A stretch of DNA of 36,778 bases from a virus, in IMG/VR virus record IMGVR_UViG_3300033156_001223, positions 105,842 through 142,619 of that record; one strand, written 5' to 3'. The notes beneath the pieces were generated by a model. That model was given only the letters and a program-made list of their open reading frames with translations, had not been told where the DNA came from and did no database searches. Position 1 is the stretch's first letter. The number at the start of each line of letters is the position of its first letter. Below, one piece after another: positions 23,026-30,057 of the stretch. Position numbers and translations under genes: made by a program.

Positions 23026-24013
23026 CAGTATCCTCCTTGTTAAATTTACTTACCTCCACAAAAGCTCTCTCCCATTCATCAGCTACTTGATCAGAGGTAT
23101 GAGTAGCAAAGACCCAATCCCGCAACTTCATACCCAACTTTCTTCTTGAATCATCTTTAATTAACTTTTCCAAAGCATTATACCAATCCTCGGTAGTATT
23201 CTTAACTTTAATCATTACTTCAGAAGGCACTTTCGAGTATTCCCCAACATCAGAAGCTACTACTGGGAAGCCACATAGACCATACTCCAGAATTTTGATA
23301 TTGCTTTTTGCACGATTGAATTTGTTGTCTACTAAGGGTGCAATAGCTATATCAAGTGGTAAAGTAAGTAAAGTATCAATGTATTTTTCAATAGGAACTG
23401 GTCGAATATAGACTGACTTAAATCCTGACAGAGCCCAGTCAGGAATATAACCAAAGAAAAATATTTGAAAATTATATTTTTTGTTTAGTTTAGTAAGAGC
23501 TTTTCTTACTATTGCCAAATCAGGGCCGTGAGTCATACTACCAGCCCACCCAATAGTAAGCATAGGAGAACGATTAATGGAAGGTTGCATAGTTTTCCAT
23601 TCTTCAGGAATGGTATTTTTAATAACTTTTACCTTTCCATAAGATGAATAAAGGGAGGATAGTTCCTTGGTAGTTACTGTGATAAGTTTGGAATTTTCCA
23701 TGAAAAGCTTGATTCGAGGCATGTGTTTCTTGAGATAGTTACTGGGATTTCCTTCGGGAATATTTACATAGTTATCATCAATATCGTAAATCCAGGGTAT
23801 CCCCCATTTATGTAAAATGTTAAGTACTCTTGGACTATCTACTCTCTGACAATAGACGACATCTGGTTGGAAATCGATGTGAGCGAACATATCCTCAAAA
23901 ATCACATTAGTGGTGCGAAAATCATGCCCACGTTTGTTCATAAGATGAGCAGGTACTAAATGCCTGTAGAAATAACAACCACCAGTTGGTCCAATCAACC
24001 CCAAAATCTTCAT
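23009..24013 (-). CDS. Glycosyltransferase, GT4-like (GT-B fold)
   Basis: 334 aa from ATG 24013; a GTG sits one codon earlier. Typical N-terminal domain with KILGLIGPTGGCYFYR (about 2-17). The C-terminal domain has TIGWAGSMTHGPDL (about 150-163), PLVDNKFNRAKSNIKILEYG (about 233-252) and GFPVVASDVGEY, the nucleotide-sugar-binding E-x7-E-like region of GT4 enzymes. Probably transfers a sugar from an activated donor to a phage or host surface glycan. It is the first gene of a leaderless unit. Confidence 0.78.
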   Translation of the reverse strand: MKILGLIGPTGGCYFYRHLVPAHLMNKRGHDFRTTNVIFEDMFAHIDFQPDVVYCQRVDSPRVLNILHKWGIPWIYDIDDNYVNIPEGNPSNYLKKHMPRIKLFMENSKLITVTTKELSSLYSSYGKVKVIKNTIPEEWKTMQPSINRSPMLTIGWAGSMTHGPDLAIVRKALTKLNKKYNFQIFFFGYIPDWALSGFKSVYIRPVPIEKYIDTLLTLPLDIAIAPLVDNKFNRAKSNIKILEYGLCGFPVVASDVGEYSKVPSEVMIKVKNTTEDWYNALEKLIKDDSRRKLGMKLRDWVFATHTSDQVADEWERAFVEVSKFNKEDTGEETD

Positions 24014-24019
24014 CACGCC

Positions 24020-24048
24020 ACTTTACCAAATTTTGTTTAATAAATCAA
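24020..24048 (-). promoter_or_regulatory. Promoter of the sugar-metabolism unit, leaderless
   Basis: On the minus strand TTGATT (24043-24048), 17-bp spacer, TAAAGT (24020-24025), then 6 nt to the ATG at 24013, with no ribosome binding site. It follows directly after the upstream terminator. Confidence 0.58.
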
Positions 24049-24051
24049 GCT

Positions 24052-24079
24052 AAAAAAGGAGGGCACCCAGCCCTCCTTT
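24052..24079 (-). terminator. Intrinsic terminator
   Basis: On the minus strand AAAGGAGGG-CTGGGTG-CCCTCCTTT, a 9-bp stem running into TTTTTT. It lies about 65 bp beyond the lipoprotein gene stop, so it separates the minus-strand unit upstream of 24145 from the promoter at 24020. A second, shorter GAGGG...CCCTC hairpin (24090-24110) shares the CAGCCCTCC motif and looks like a duplicate. Confidence 0.8.
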
Positions 24080-24144
24080 ACCTTATCTCGAGGGAGAACA
24101 CTCAGCCCTCCCCCAGTTAGTATAAGTATACCCCCATCTCCGGT

Positions 24145-24651
24145 CTATTGTCCAATTAATATTTGGCTATCACCCAAACATTTGACATAGCCAACTTGGC
24201 TAAGTCGATAACTTCGATAATTATTTAAACACCTACGTAAATTACTAGTATAAGCAGAAATTAAGCACTTTTTGGTATTGGCGTTGCAAATATAAACTTT
24301 ATCTGAAGTCCATTTAGTCCTTGAAGACACCATGGCTACTGCCTCGAGAATAAGTAGGATAGCTGCCTGAGCATCAGTTACCTCATCACCAGAACTAAAT
24401 TCTACATTATGGATACTCACAACGTAATCACAGATGCCATTAGAATCATAATCGGCTACAAGGCAAGTAGCATTAACTGCTCCAGCTCGTGCACTACGTA
24501 AATAGCTTTCAACCGACCTTTCTGCGTATCTGATATTACCATAACTATTCCCACACAAATCACGATTCTTTGGGTCTGTGTAATCAGTCGGTCGTTCACA
24601 CGCGACAAAGAAAAGCAGAATGAAGAGTAAGAGTAGAATACTTTGTCTCAT
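24145..24651 (-). CDS. Exported lipoprotein of unknown function
   Basis: 168 aa, start at ATG 24651 (second of two ATGs, AAGGAGG 5 nt upstream). An N-terminal hydrophobic signal (about 4-17) ends in FFVAC, a lipobox-like site, so the protein is probably lipid-anchored outside the membrane. The mature part has about seven further cysteines and DSNGICDY, a calcium- or disulfide-loop-like segment. Phage lipoproteins often alter the host surface or block superinfection, but this role is inferred. Confidence 0.65.
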   Translation of the reverse strand: MRQSILLLLFILLFFVACERPTDYTDPKNRDLCGNSYGNIRYAERSVESYLRSARAGAVNATCLVADYDSNGICDYVVSIHNVEFSSGDEVTDAQAAILLILEAVAMVSSRTKWTSDKVYICNANTKKCLISAYTSNLRRCLNNYRSYRLSQVGYVKCLGDSQILIGQ

Positions 24652-24663
24652 CATGACCTCCTT

Positions 24664-24963
24664 TCAAGAATTGTCTTGCCCCTCAGTTTCTATCCAATCG
24701 ACCTCCACATCCCTCACACTAACTTCACATATGTCATCTATTTCCTCCCAATCTATATCTGTTGCTAAATCTACTGGGTCTTGCTCTAGACACTCACAGA
24801 CATAATCATATAAGGCCTCGTTATCTGTTACTATCGAACTAGGTACTGCTAAAGTAAGAGTCAGCCCCCCACGCAGAGTGGCATTAGCTACAAACTTTAC
24901 ATAAACTTCACATTGCAATATTTTATCATCTGTTTTCCGTCCATTGTGCTCTTCTACTTTCAT
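24664..24963 (-). CDS. Small paralogous family member A, unknown function
   Basis: 99 aa, the best-preserved member of a three-copy family (with 25938 and 26421). Shared pattern: a beta-rich N-terminal half (CEVYVKFVANATLRGGLTLTLAVP), then D-x-EALYDYV (about 55-61), then an acidic tail rich in Asp/Glu/Val. GGAG lies 9 nt before the ATG. The sequence looks small and soluble. Confidence 0.6.
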   Translation of the reverse strand: MKVEEHNGRKTDDKILQCEVYVKFVANATLRGGLTLTLAVPSSIVTDNEALYDYVCECLEQDPVDLATDIDWEEIDDICEVSVRDVEVDWIETEGQDNS

Positions 24964-25005
24964 TCAACAAATCTCCAGTGCATCCAATATTGTCTCCTCT
25001 CTTTT

Positions 25006-25299
25006 TCATTCGATCATAATCACTTCTATCCCTTGAGTATCAAAGCTATATTGTTTCATTTCATCAGCCCTAAAAATCTGAACAGTACCCCTACATCCTG
25101 AAAACTCTTGTAGACTCTGTTCAAGCTCATCTATATTATTATCTTCTTGTAGCCATACATACCCTGAAATTATTGTATGACCTTTCAAAGCAGTGATCCA
25201 TAGATGTGAATTGTCAGCAGAAAACTTATCCAAAACCAGTTTAGCTAGTTTAGGTATACTTTCGTTATCCCCCATCAAATCTATATAGACTAATAACAT
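25006..25299 (-). CDS. Unknown small protein
   Basis: 97 aa with a GGGGGAG site 4 nt before the ATG. It is a mixed alpha/beta protein with a beta start (MLLVYIDLMGD) and a C-terminal strand (GIEVIMIE), as in small ferredoxin-like or ACT-like domains; this fold guess is weak. Confidence 0.55.
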   Translation of the reverse strand: MLLVYIDLMGDNESIPKLAKLVLDKFSADNSHLWITALKGHTIISGYVWLQEDNNIDELEQSLQEFSGCRGTVQIFRADEMKQYSFDTQGIEVIMIE

Positions 25300-25309
25300 T
25301 TTACTCCCC

Positions 25310-25951
25310 CTACTCTACATTATGAGTAGACAAAATCTCGATCACATAAGGATCAGTCCAATCAATATCTACCAAACTATCTATCAACTCCTTTTCATCA
25401 TACTCATAAGTAGGATCGAGCCATAGTCTCCCATCAGATTGATAAAATTCCCAAGCAAATAGATGGCTCTGTACTATCGCCTTGTGGAGTAGCAGTTCTG
25501 GCATCCATTTATATGCTCGGCATACCAATCCATCTACATTCTGCTTCGGGCAGTAATCATATCCATAGACTATATGTCCAATTTCGAAGAGTAGCCCTCT
25601 ATAAACCCCTTCCCAGGTATTATCCAAACATAATGAAATTATTAGTCCATTAGTAGAAGATCTTTCACAATCTGTCAGAAACCTAATCTCTACTCCTCTC
25701 CACTCTAAAAATTCTCCCAAATAATTTCTAGTTATTACTTCATTTTTCAAAGCTTCCCCTTCTCGTAAAGAAAGTCCCTTGCTCCATCTTTTGGCAAAAA
25801 CTAATAATCCTTTACTATATCCACACTCAAAAGCATTTGCTGTTGGGCAATCAAAATCTCGCGGTATTACAAAACTGCCAATAATAAATATGAGGCTTAA
25901 CGCCGTAATTATACTTATTACTACTATAATCTTATAATCAGATGTCTTCAT
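25310..25951 (-). CDS. Membrane-anchored exported protein, unknown function
   Basis: 213 aa. A hydrophobic N-terminal segment (about 8-28) follows a short Lys-rich tail, giving an anchor or uncleaved signal. The outer domain holds about six cysteines and GLLFEIGHIVYGYDYC, which looks like a metallopeptidase helix but lacks the HExxH zinc motif. It overlaps the neighbour by 14 bp. Together with the lipoprotein at 24145 it suggests a surface-directed module. Confidence 0.55.
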   Translation of the reverse strand: MKTSDYKIIVVISIITALSLIFIIGSFVIPRDFDCPTANAFECGYSKGLLVFAKRWSKGLSLREGEALKNEVITRNYLGEFLEWRGVEIRFLTDCERSSTNGLIISLCLDNTWEGVYRGLLFEIGHIVYGYDYCPKQNVDGLVCRAYKWMPELLLHKAIVQSHLFAWEFYQSDGRLWLDPTYEYDEKELIDSLVDIDWTDPYVIEILSTHNVE

Positions 25952-26235
25952 CTTCTCCTCCCACTGGAGTTCCTAAAGCATCTTGATCTTCATCCCCAAT
26001 TTTCTCAATGTCAATTTCCTCCAAATCCCACTCAATCACCTCAGATAGCTGTATATCACACTCACTATCTAGTGCGTTATCAATCGCATAATCGCGTATG
26101 TAGTCATATAAAGCATCTCTATCTTGAACTACTGAACGTGGTACAGGGATATCGGTGGTTGTTTCTCCACACAAACTAGCCAAACCTGCGAAAAATAGAC
26201 GAACTTGGCATCTACCCTCACTAAATACCCCCCAT
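25938..26235 (-). pseudogene. Small paralogous family member B, start apparently out of frame
   Basis: The readable frame up to 26183 begins only at an internal TTG, yet the family pattern (CQVRLFFAGLASLCGE...) continues upstream of it. In that frame no ATG or GTG is found. An ATG at 26235 followed by six G would be in frame if the G run (26228-26233) had five bases, giving MGVFSEGRCQVRLFF. Shared D-x-DALYDYI and an acidic C-terminus match family member A. Either the base count is wrong in this assembly, the gene is broken, or expression uses frameshifting or a rare start. Confidence 0.5.
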
Positions 26236-26246
26236 TTAAAATGATA

Positions 26247-26320
26247 CAGGGGATTAGAAGATCTAATCCCCTGGAGTCAATAATCCTCGCCTTGATCTAA
26301 GCAAAGCGAGGGAGTCAATA
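26247..26320. repeat. Two tandem hairpins, each followed by GGAGTCAATA
   Basis: Hairpin 1 (26247-26273): CAGGGGATTAG-AAGAT-CTAATCCCCTG, a perfect 11-bp stem. Hairpin 2 (26285-26311): CCTCGC...GCGAGG with a 15-nt loop. Both are followed by GGAGTCAATA (26273-26282 and 26311-26320). They fill the gap between two paralogous genes. Neither has a T-tract, so simple terminators are unlikely. They could be protein-binding RNA or DNA sites. Confidence 0.75.
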
Positions 26321-26420
26321 CCTAATAATATTAATAGGCGAAATATACTTTGTAAACACCTTCACTCATCATCCCCTCTCCTTATTTATTTTTATGATTT
26401 TTACCTTTATAATCTCTTCC

Positions 26421-26678
26421 CTATTCAAGAATTTTAAACTCATCCAACTCAACCTCTTCAATACTATCAATTTCGTAAGTAACATCATACAACATATTCT
26501 CCAATTGTCTTTTTACATACTCCATCACAGCCTCATCATCCTCATCAATCGATATAGGAATAGAAACCATAAAAGTCTGTACAGCATATATCTTGGCTAC
26601 ACCACTAAAGTAACCACGAACAACACGAACAACTTCTTCTTCCTGTTCTTCTCTTCTACTTTCATAAATACACCCCAA
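26421..26678 (-). CDS. Small paralogous family member C, start uncertain
   Basis: 85 aa if TTG 26678 is used. Family features: a beta half (VVRVVRGYFSGVAKIYAVQTFMVSIP), D-x-EAVMEYV, and an acidic tail. A better-looking start, ATG 26665 with GGGGTG 5 nt upstream, opens MKVEEKNRKKK, which matches the first 15 bases of member A (MKVEE), but it is one base out of frame with the rest. Either the gene is shifted near the CTTCTTCTT run (26633-26643) or the TTG is used. Confidence 0.5.
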   Translation of the reverse strand: MGCIYESRREEQEEEVVRVVRGYFSGVAKIYAVQTFMVSIPISIDEDDEAVMEYVKRQLENMLYDVTYEIDSIEEVELDEFKILE

Positions 26679-26733
26679 TCTCGAATTCTTTTAAATCCAA
26701 AAAAATAATTTGGCCAGATCAGTAGAACAAGTT

Positions 26734-26761
26734 AAAAAAGGTGCGAAGGGCGCCCCGCACC
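26734..26761 (-). terminator. Terminator of the structured RNA
   Basis: On the minus strand GGTGCG...CGCACC (stem 26740-26745 with 26756-26761) followed by TTTTTT (26734-26739). Confidence 0.85.
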
Positions 26762-26925
26762 TGGGGAGAGCCGCCCAGAGTTACGCTCCTCCACCCCGTG
26801 CTGGGAGCGACCCAGCTCGAAGGGGCTTCGGAGTCTATCCCTGAGTACCGAGGGGATCTCACACAATCTTCCCCTATTTCGTGTAAGATCCGGCCGACCC
26901 TCGGCGGTTAACTTACCACGGCTCC
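26734..26925 (-). ncRNA. Structured non-coding RNA, not recognised
   Basis: A GC-rich island of about 190 nt in AT-rich DNA, read on the minus strand. Closing stem GAGCCG/CGGCUC (26919-26924 with 26768-26773). Hairpin A: CCGAGG, then GAUCUUACAC paired to GUGUGAGAUC, then CCUCGG (26899-26904 and 26881-26890 with 26855-26864 and 26848-26853). Hairpin B: CUCC, CCCC, GCUGGG-UCGCU-CCCAGC, GGGG, GGAG (26788-26833). An intrinsic terminator ends it (26734-26761) and an extended -10 starts it (26931). No ORF covers it. It does not match the motifs I know for tmRNA, RNase P, SRP or 6S RNA. Confidence 0.72.
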
Positions 26926-26930
26926 ATATA

Positions 26931-26939
26931 TTTATAACA
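26931..26939 (-). promoter_or_regulatory. Extended -10 promoter of the structured RNA
   Basis: The minus strand reads TGTTATAAA (TATAAA at 26931-26936), giving a start near 26924-26925, exactly at the first base of the closing stem. Only a weak -35 is visible. Confidence 0.6.
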
Positions 26940-26957
26940 TAATTCTAATAAAGAATT

Positions 26958-27437
26958 TCAGAAAGTATAACCAACTTTCGTAGCACTACGGCATATCATC
27001 TCAAGTAGCTTACGCTGTGGGTTTGGTAAGCCACAAAGGCAGGAAGGCAGGTAATGTTTGTGAGATCGGTTAGTTTTGATAGCAAAATATTTCTGGAAAT
27101 TAGTATCCTCCATCCTTACTCCCACTACTCGACAAAATTCCTCAAACTTCTCCGGGTAGCTACTAATATCTTCAATACGAAACCAAGCCTCACAAGTCTT
27201 AAGAGCTTTGCTTACTAAAAATTCCACCCAATCATAGCCATAGGAGGGTAAGTTTGGATGTAACTGGGAAGTAGTTGCATATAAAGGAGTGCCATAAAGA
27301 GAATTAATTGTTCGATAGGGATGCCGAACAACCAACACCCCAATAGGATTGCTACCAGGTTCCAATATTCGGCATGGTATTTGGGTAAGCACTTTGGTTA
27401 GCCAACTTGCTCCCCCTTTTGGTAAACACCAAAGCAT
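26958..27437 (-). CDS. Sulfotransferase-like protein (short)
   Basis: 159 aa, GAGGAG site 7 nt before ATG. PKGGASWLTKVL (about 6-17) resembles the PAPS 5'-phosphosulfate loop PKSGTTWL, and VVRHPYRTINSLY (about 36-48) resembles the 3'-phosphate site RxPxxxxxSxY. The sulfotransferase family transfers sulfate from PAPS to sugars, proteins or lipids. It is shorter than typical (240-300 aa) and the Gly-Thr of the loop is replaced by Gly-Ala, so activity is not certain. It starts just upstream of the structured RNA. Confidence 0.65.
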   Translation of the reverse strand: MLWCLPKGGASWLTKVLTQIPCRILEPGSNPIGVLVVRHPYRTINSLYGTPLYATTSQLHPNLPSYGYDWVEFLVSKALKTCEAWFRIEDISSYPEKFEEFCRVVGVRMEDTNFQKYFAIKTNRSHKHYLPSCLCGLPNPQRKLLEMICRSATKVGYTF

Positions 27438-27441
27438 TTAG

Positions 27442-27747
27442 TTACTCCTCTTTATGTTTTGACCAATTAAACTCCTGCCTTGGTTTCGTTAAATCGTACA
27501 CTTTACAAGAAATTGAGTCGAGTACATCAGAATAACTCTCTGTTATGTGAGATAAATCCAACTCGAATTTATCTGCATTATACGGCCAGATCGTCTCGCA
27601 GACCCAATGGCTGTTATCATAGCATCTAAAAACTCGGCCGAAAATTTCTGACATCTTTGTCAATACTCGTGCTTGCTTATCTAGATCTTTAGAATCTTCT
27701 GGTGGAGAGAATATAATACTACAGCGTACAAATACTTCTTGTGCCAT
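27442..27747 (-). CDS. Small tandem paralog 1, unknown function
   Basis: 101 aa with AGGAGG 6 nt upstream. It is homologous to the next gene upstream (28077): both read EvFVrC-Ii-F--P-dS-DL--Q...L near the start and YsDVL--i-Ck-YDL--P---W in the last quarter. Both are small, soluble and of unknown function. They lie between two sulfotransferase-like genes. Confidence 0.6.
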   Translation of the reverse strand: MAQEVFVRCSIIFSPPEDSKDLDKQARVLTKMSEIFGRVFRCYDNSHWVCETIWPYNADKFELDLSHITESYSDVLDSISCKVYDLTKPRQEFNWSKHKEE

Positions 27748-27768
27748 AATAACCCTCCTTTTCTATTT

Positions 27769-28077
27769 CTAATCAGCTGACCAGTCATACACCCAATCTG
27801 GGACGACAAGGTCATACATACGACATTTCACAAATCTTAACACATCATTATAATTCTCAACCAAACTTTCAATCGACCTTTTTAATTGGGTTCTATCTCT
27901 TTTCACAAGCGCCTTTAGTTCCCAGCAATACTCAATTTCATGAATTGCAGAATCATTAAACAACTCTTCCAATGCCTTCAAGAACTCTACTTGTGACTCC
28001 AAATCATTAGAATCTTTTGGCAATTGGAATTCTATTATACAATGAACAAAAATTTCCTCACTCTTTCCTTTACTCAT
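27769..28077 (-). CDS. Small tandem paralog 2, unknown function
   Basis: 102 aa, AAAGGAG 6 nt upstream. Partner of the 27442 gene by shared sequence (IFVHCIIEFQLPKDSNDLE at about 9-27, YNDVLRFVKCRMYDLVVP at about 77-94). A recent tandem duplication followed by divergence is the simplest explanation. Overlaps the upstream gene's end by 8 bp. Confidence 0.6.
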   Translation of the reverse strand: MSKGKSEEIFVHCIIEFQLPKDSNDLESQVEFLKALEELFNDSAIHEIEYCWELKALVKRDRTQLKRSIESLVENYNDVLRFVKCRMYDLVVPDWVYDWSAD

Positions 28078-28399
28078 TATTTACTCCTTTGCTCTGACAT
28101 TTCCGCAACTCTTCCAAAGCTCTTTCTATTTCCTCTCTACCTATTAACAGGAACTCCTTTAAATCACCATTGGCATAATACATGGCTAGCATCTTTCCTT
28201 CTTTCATCGTAAGAATATTTAACACTTCCAATAAACCAATTTCACAGTGGCCACTCATTTCCCATAAACTTCTTAAGCAAGGATCAGTAACAACCTCCTC
28301 CTTACATGGTAGGTGGTACTCAATGAGATTTTCGATTGCTTCCTTATCCTTTGCTAGTAGCTCATTCATAGTCATACAAATCAATTCCGATATAGCCAT
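28070..28399 (-). CDS. Unknown small protein
   Basis: 109 aa, GAGGGGGG about 8 nt before the ATG. Mostly helical with a Cys/His-containing middle (HLPCKEEVVTDPCLRSLWEMSGHCEIG) and an acidic-basic C-terminal helix (REEIERALEELRKC). Not recognised. Confidence 0.55.
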   Translation of the reverse strand: MAISELICMTMNELLAKDKEAIENLIEYHLPCKEEVVTDPCLRSLWEMSGHCEIGLLEVLNILTMKEGKMLAMYYANGDLKEFLLIGREEIERALEELRKCQSKGVNNE

Positions 28400-28429
28400 T
28401 GTTCACACCCCCCTCTTTTTAATTACCTA

Positions 28430-29158
28430 CTACATCAATTCCGGATAATATCTAAGTAACAAATCGTTACAAATAGACTGAAACATTTGCTGTTGCTCGG
28501 AGGATAGTTCGGGTAGTTGATATTTAGCCTGGTTAACCTTCCTATGGGCTATGGTAGACCAGAGATGTTTACTTAAATCGATTCCAAGAATATCCTTAAC
28601 AGCTTGATTAGCAATACAATAATCAGAAACTAAGTCCTCTAAGCGATATGTTTCTAAAGCGAGGTTACTAAGCATATCATTTACCATCTTCCACCACCAA
28701 CATAATTTCTCGTATCTTGATAAACTTCTCCAACCTGGTATCTGTAATCCATATAGCTCTGGGGTGGGATGATGTATCAAAGACTCCCCTCTGAATACTT
28801 GTCTAGGTAAACATGATCTAATAACTTTTAGCCCATGTCGAATAAGATGATATACTTTGAATGGAGGATTGTATCCAAATAGAAAATATTGGCCAAAACT
28901 TGACACTTCTATAACAATATCACTAGACGACCATTTCCGCAACAGAGTAAGTTTTTCTTCCCAATAGTCAGTATTTTGAATTTCGTCTAAAATCCTTTTC
29001 TCCAAATAGGAAAAATCTAACTTTGGAAATGACACTGGTCCATAAGCACTTAATTCATGATATACCTCAACATTCGATGGGCAGCACAATTGCAGAAGAG
29101 TGGCTAGCCATTTAGTACCACTCCTACCACAACCAGTTACTAAAATATAATCCTTCAT
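28430..29158 (-). CDS. Sulfotransferase family protein
   Basis: 242 aa from ATG 29158; a GTG at 29167 is an alternative. YILVTGCGRSGTKWLATLL (about 4-22) is the PAPS-binding P-loop and HLIRHGLKVIRSC (about 104-116) matches the 3'-phosphate motif RxGxxxxxS. WW and aromatic residues in the C-terminal half could shape the acceptor pocket. It ends the glycosyltransferase run, so a sulfated glycan acceptor is likely. Overlap with the upstream GT gene is small and no ribosome binding site is visible, so translation is probably coupled. Confidence 0.72.
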   Translation of the reverse strand: MKDYILVTGCGRSGTKWLATLLQLCCPSNVEVYHELSAYGPVSFPKLDFSYLEKRILDEIQNTDYWEEKLTLLRKWSSSDIVIEVSSFGQYFLFGYNPPFKVYHLIRHGLKVIRSCLPRQVFRGESLIHHPTPELYGLQIPGWRSLSRYEKLCWWWKMVNDMLSNLALETYRLEDLVSDYCIANQAVKDILGIDLSKHLWSTIAHRKVNQAKYQLPELSSEQQQMFQSICNDLLLRYYPELM

Positions 29159-29163
29159 AGAGT

Positions 29164-30057
29164 TCACACGTCAATTCTTCGTAATATTCGATCCCATTCT
29201 TGAGAAGTAACAGAATGTCGATGATAATCATAGCAATATCTAAATAATTTAGGCCACAGTTGTTCTACCTTGGGTAGAACTCTCGAAATTACCGAAATCC
29301 ATTCTCCATTTTTTACAACTAATTCTGGAAATTTCCTAGCAAGTTTAGCATATTCCCCAGCTTTAATCTCAGAGAATATAGGTACTACTCCAGAAACGAC
29401 ATACTCCAAGAACTTAAGAACCGTTTTTGCATAATTAAACGGATGATCCTGTAATGGTATCAAACCTACTTTAAATTGCCTGAGGGCTGTTAGATATTGC
29501 GAATACGGTCTACTATTGTGCACGCCAAGCAATCGGGACTTTCCAAGAACTTGCACAGAATAAGCCTTCTGCAGCCTCCCCCAACAGCGCCACAAACCGG
29601 AATCTCTGATGTCATGATCATGAGCATAAAATCCCACGCTCAAAACTACACCATTTTTATTTCCTTTGTTGCTGGATAATACGTCCGGTCGAAACACTCC
29701 ATCTGGTAAAGATACTGTCAGTGCATCTACATCTACTCCCATTGCCAATGATAGCCAAGTAGCGAGATAAGGAGTAGAGGCAACCACTCTAATAGACTGA
29801 TATAACCAGTAGGTCATATCCTGAAGTTGTTGGAGAGAGCAAGGATGATATCCCTGAGGAAGTTTCCAGAGTAGGTCATCTATGAAATATATTATAGGTT
29901 TGGGAAATTTGGTTATGGGGTGCCAACGATTCAACAACAACAAATCAGCACTTCGAGGTGACCTACTCCTTCTACAGCCAGATAAGAACAACTTATACCA
30001 TATCGTCGAGTAGGCTGAATCTCCTTTAACATAGTCTACAATAAAAATCTTTTTCAT
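29164..30057 (-). CDS. Glycosyltransferase, GT4-like
   Basis: 297 aa from ATG 30057, overlapping the preceding TGA. GT-B pattern: IIYFIDDLLWKLPQGYHP (about 58-75) and a C-terminal NYAKTVLKFLEYVVSGVVPIFSE (about 210-232), where the FLEY-SG-P element parallels the GT4 nucleotide-sugar site of the enzyme at 23009. It shares this block with that enzyme but is clearly diverged. Donor and acceptor unknown. Confidence 0.68.
   Translation of the reverse strand: MKKIFIVDYVKGDSAYSTIWYKLFLSGCRRSRSPRSADLLLLNRWHPITKFPKPIIYFIDDLLWKLPQGYHPCSLQQLQDMTYWLYQSIRVVASTPYLATWLSLAMGVDVDALTVSLPDGVFRPDVLSSNKGNKNGVVLSVGFYAHDHDIRDSGLWRCWGRLQKAYSVQVLGKSRLLGVHNSRPYSQYLTALRQFKVGLIPLQDHPFNYAKTVLKFLEYVVSGVVPIFSEIKAGEYAKLARKFPELVVKNGEWISVISRVLPKVEQLWPKLFRYCYDYHRHSVTSQEWDRILRRIDV

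Noticed and set aside
25310-25951. Zinc metallopeptidase
   Set aside because: The helix FEIGHIVYGYDYC resembles one but does not contain HExxH.
26734-26925. tmRNA, RNase P RNA, SRP RNA or 6S RNA
   Set aside because: None of the signature segments I know for these (tmRNA tRNA-like ends, RNase P P4 core, SRP GGAAGGxAGCA-type loop, 6S single long bulged helix) is present; the fold is a closed multi-branch instead.
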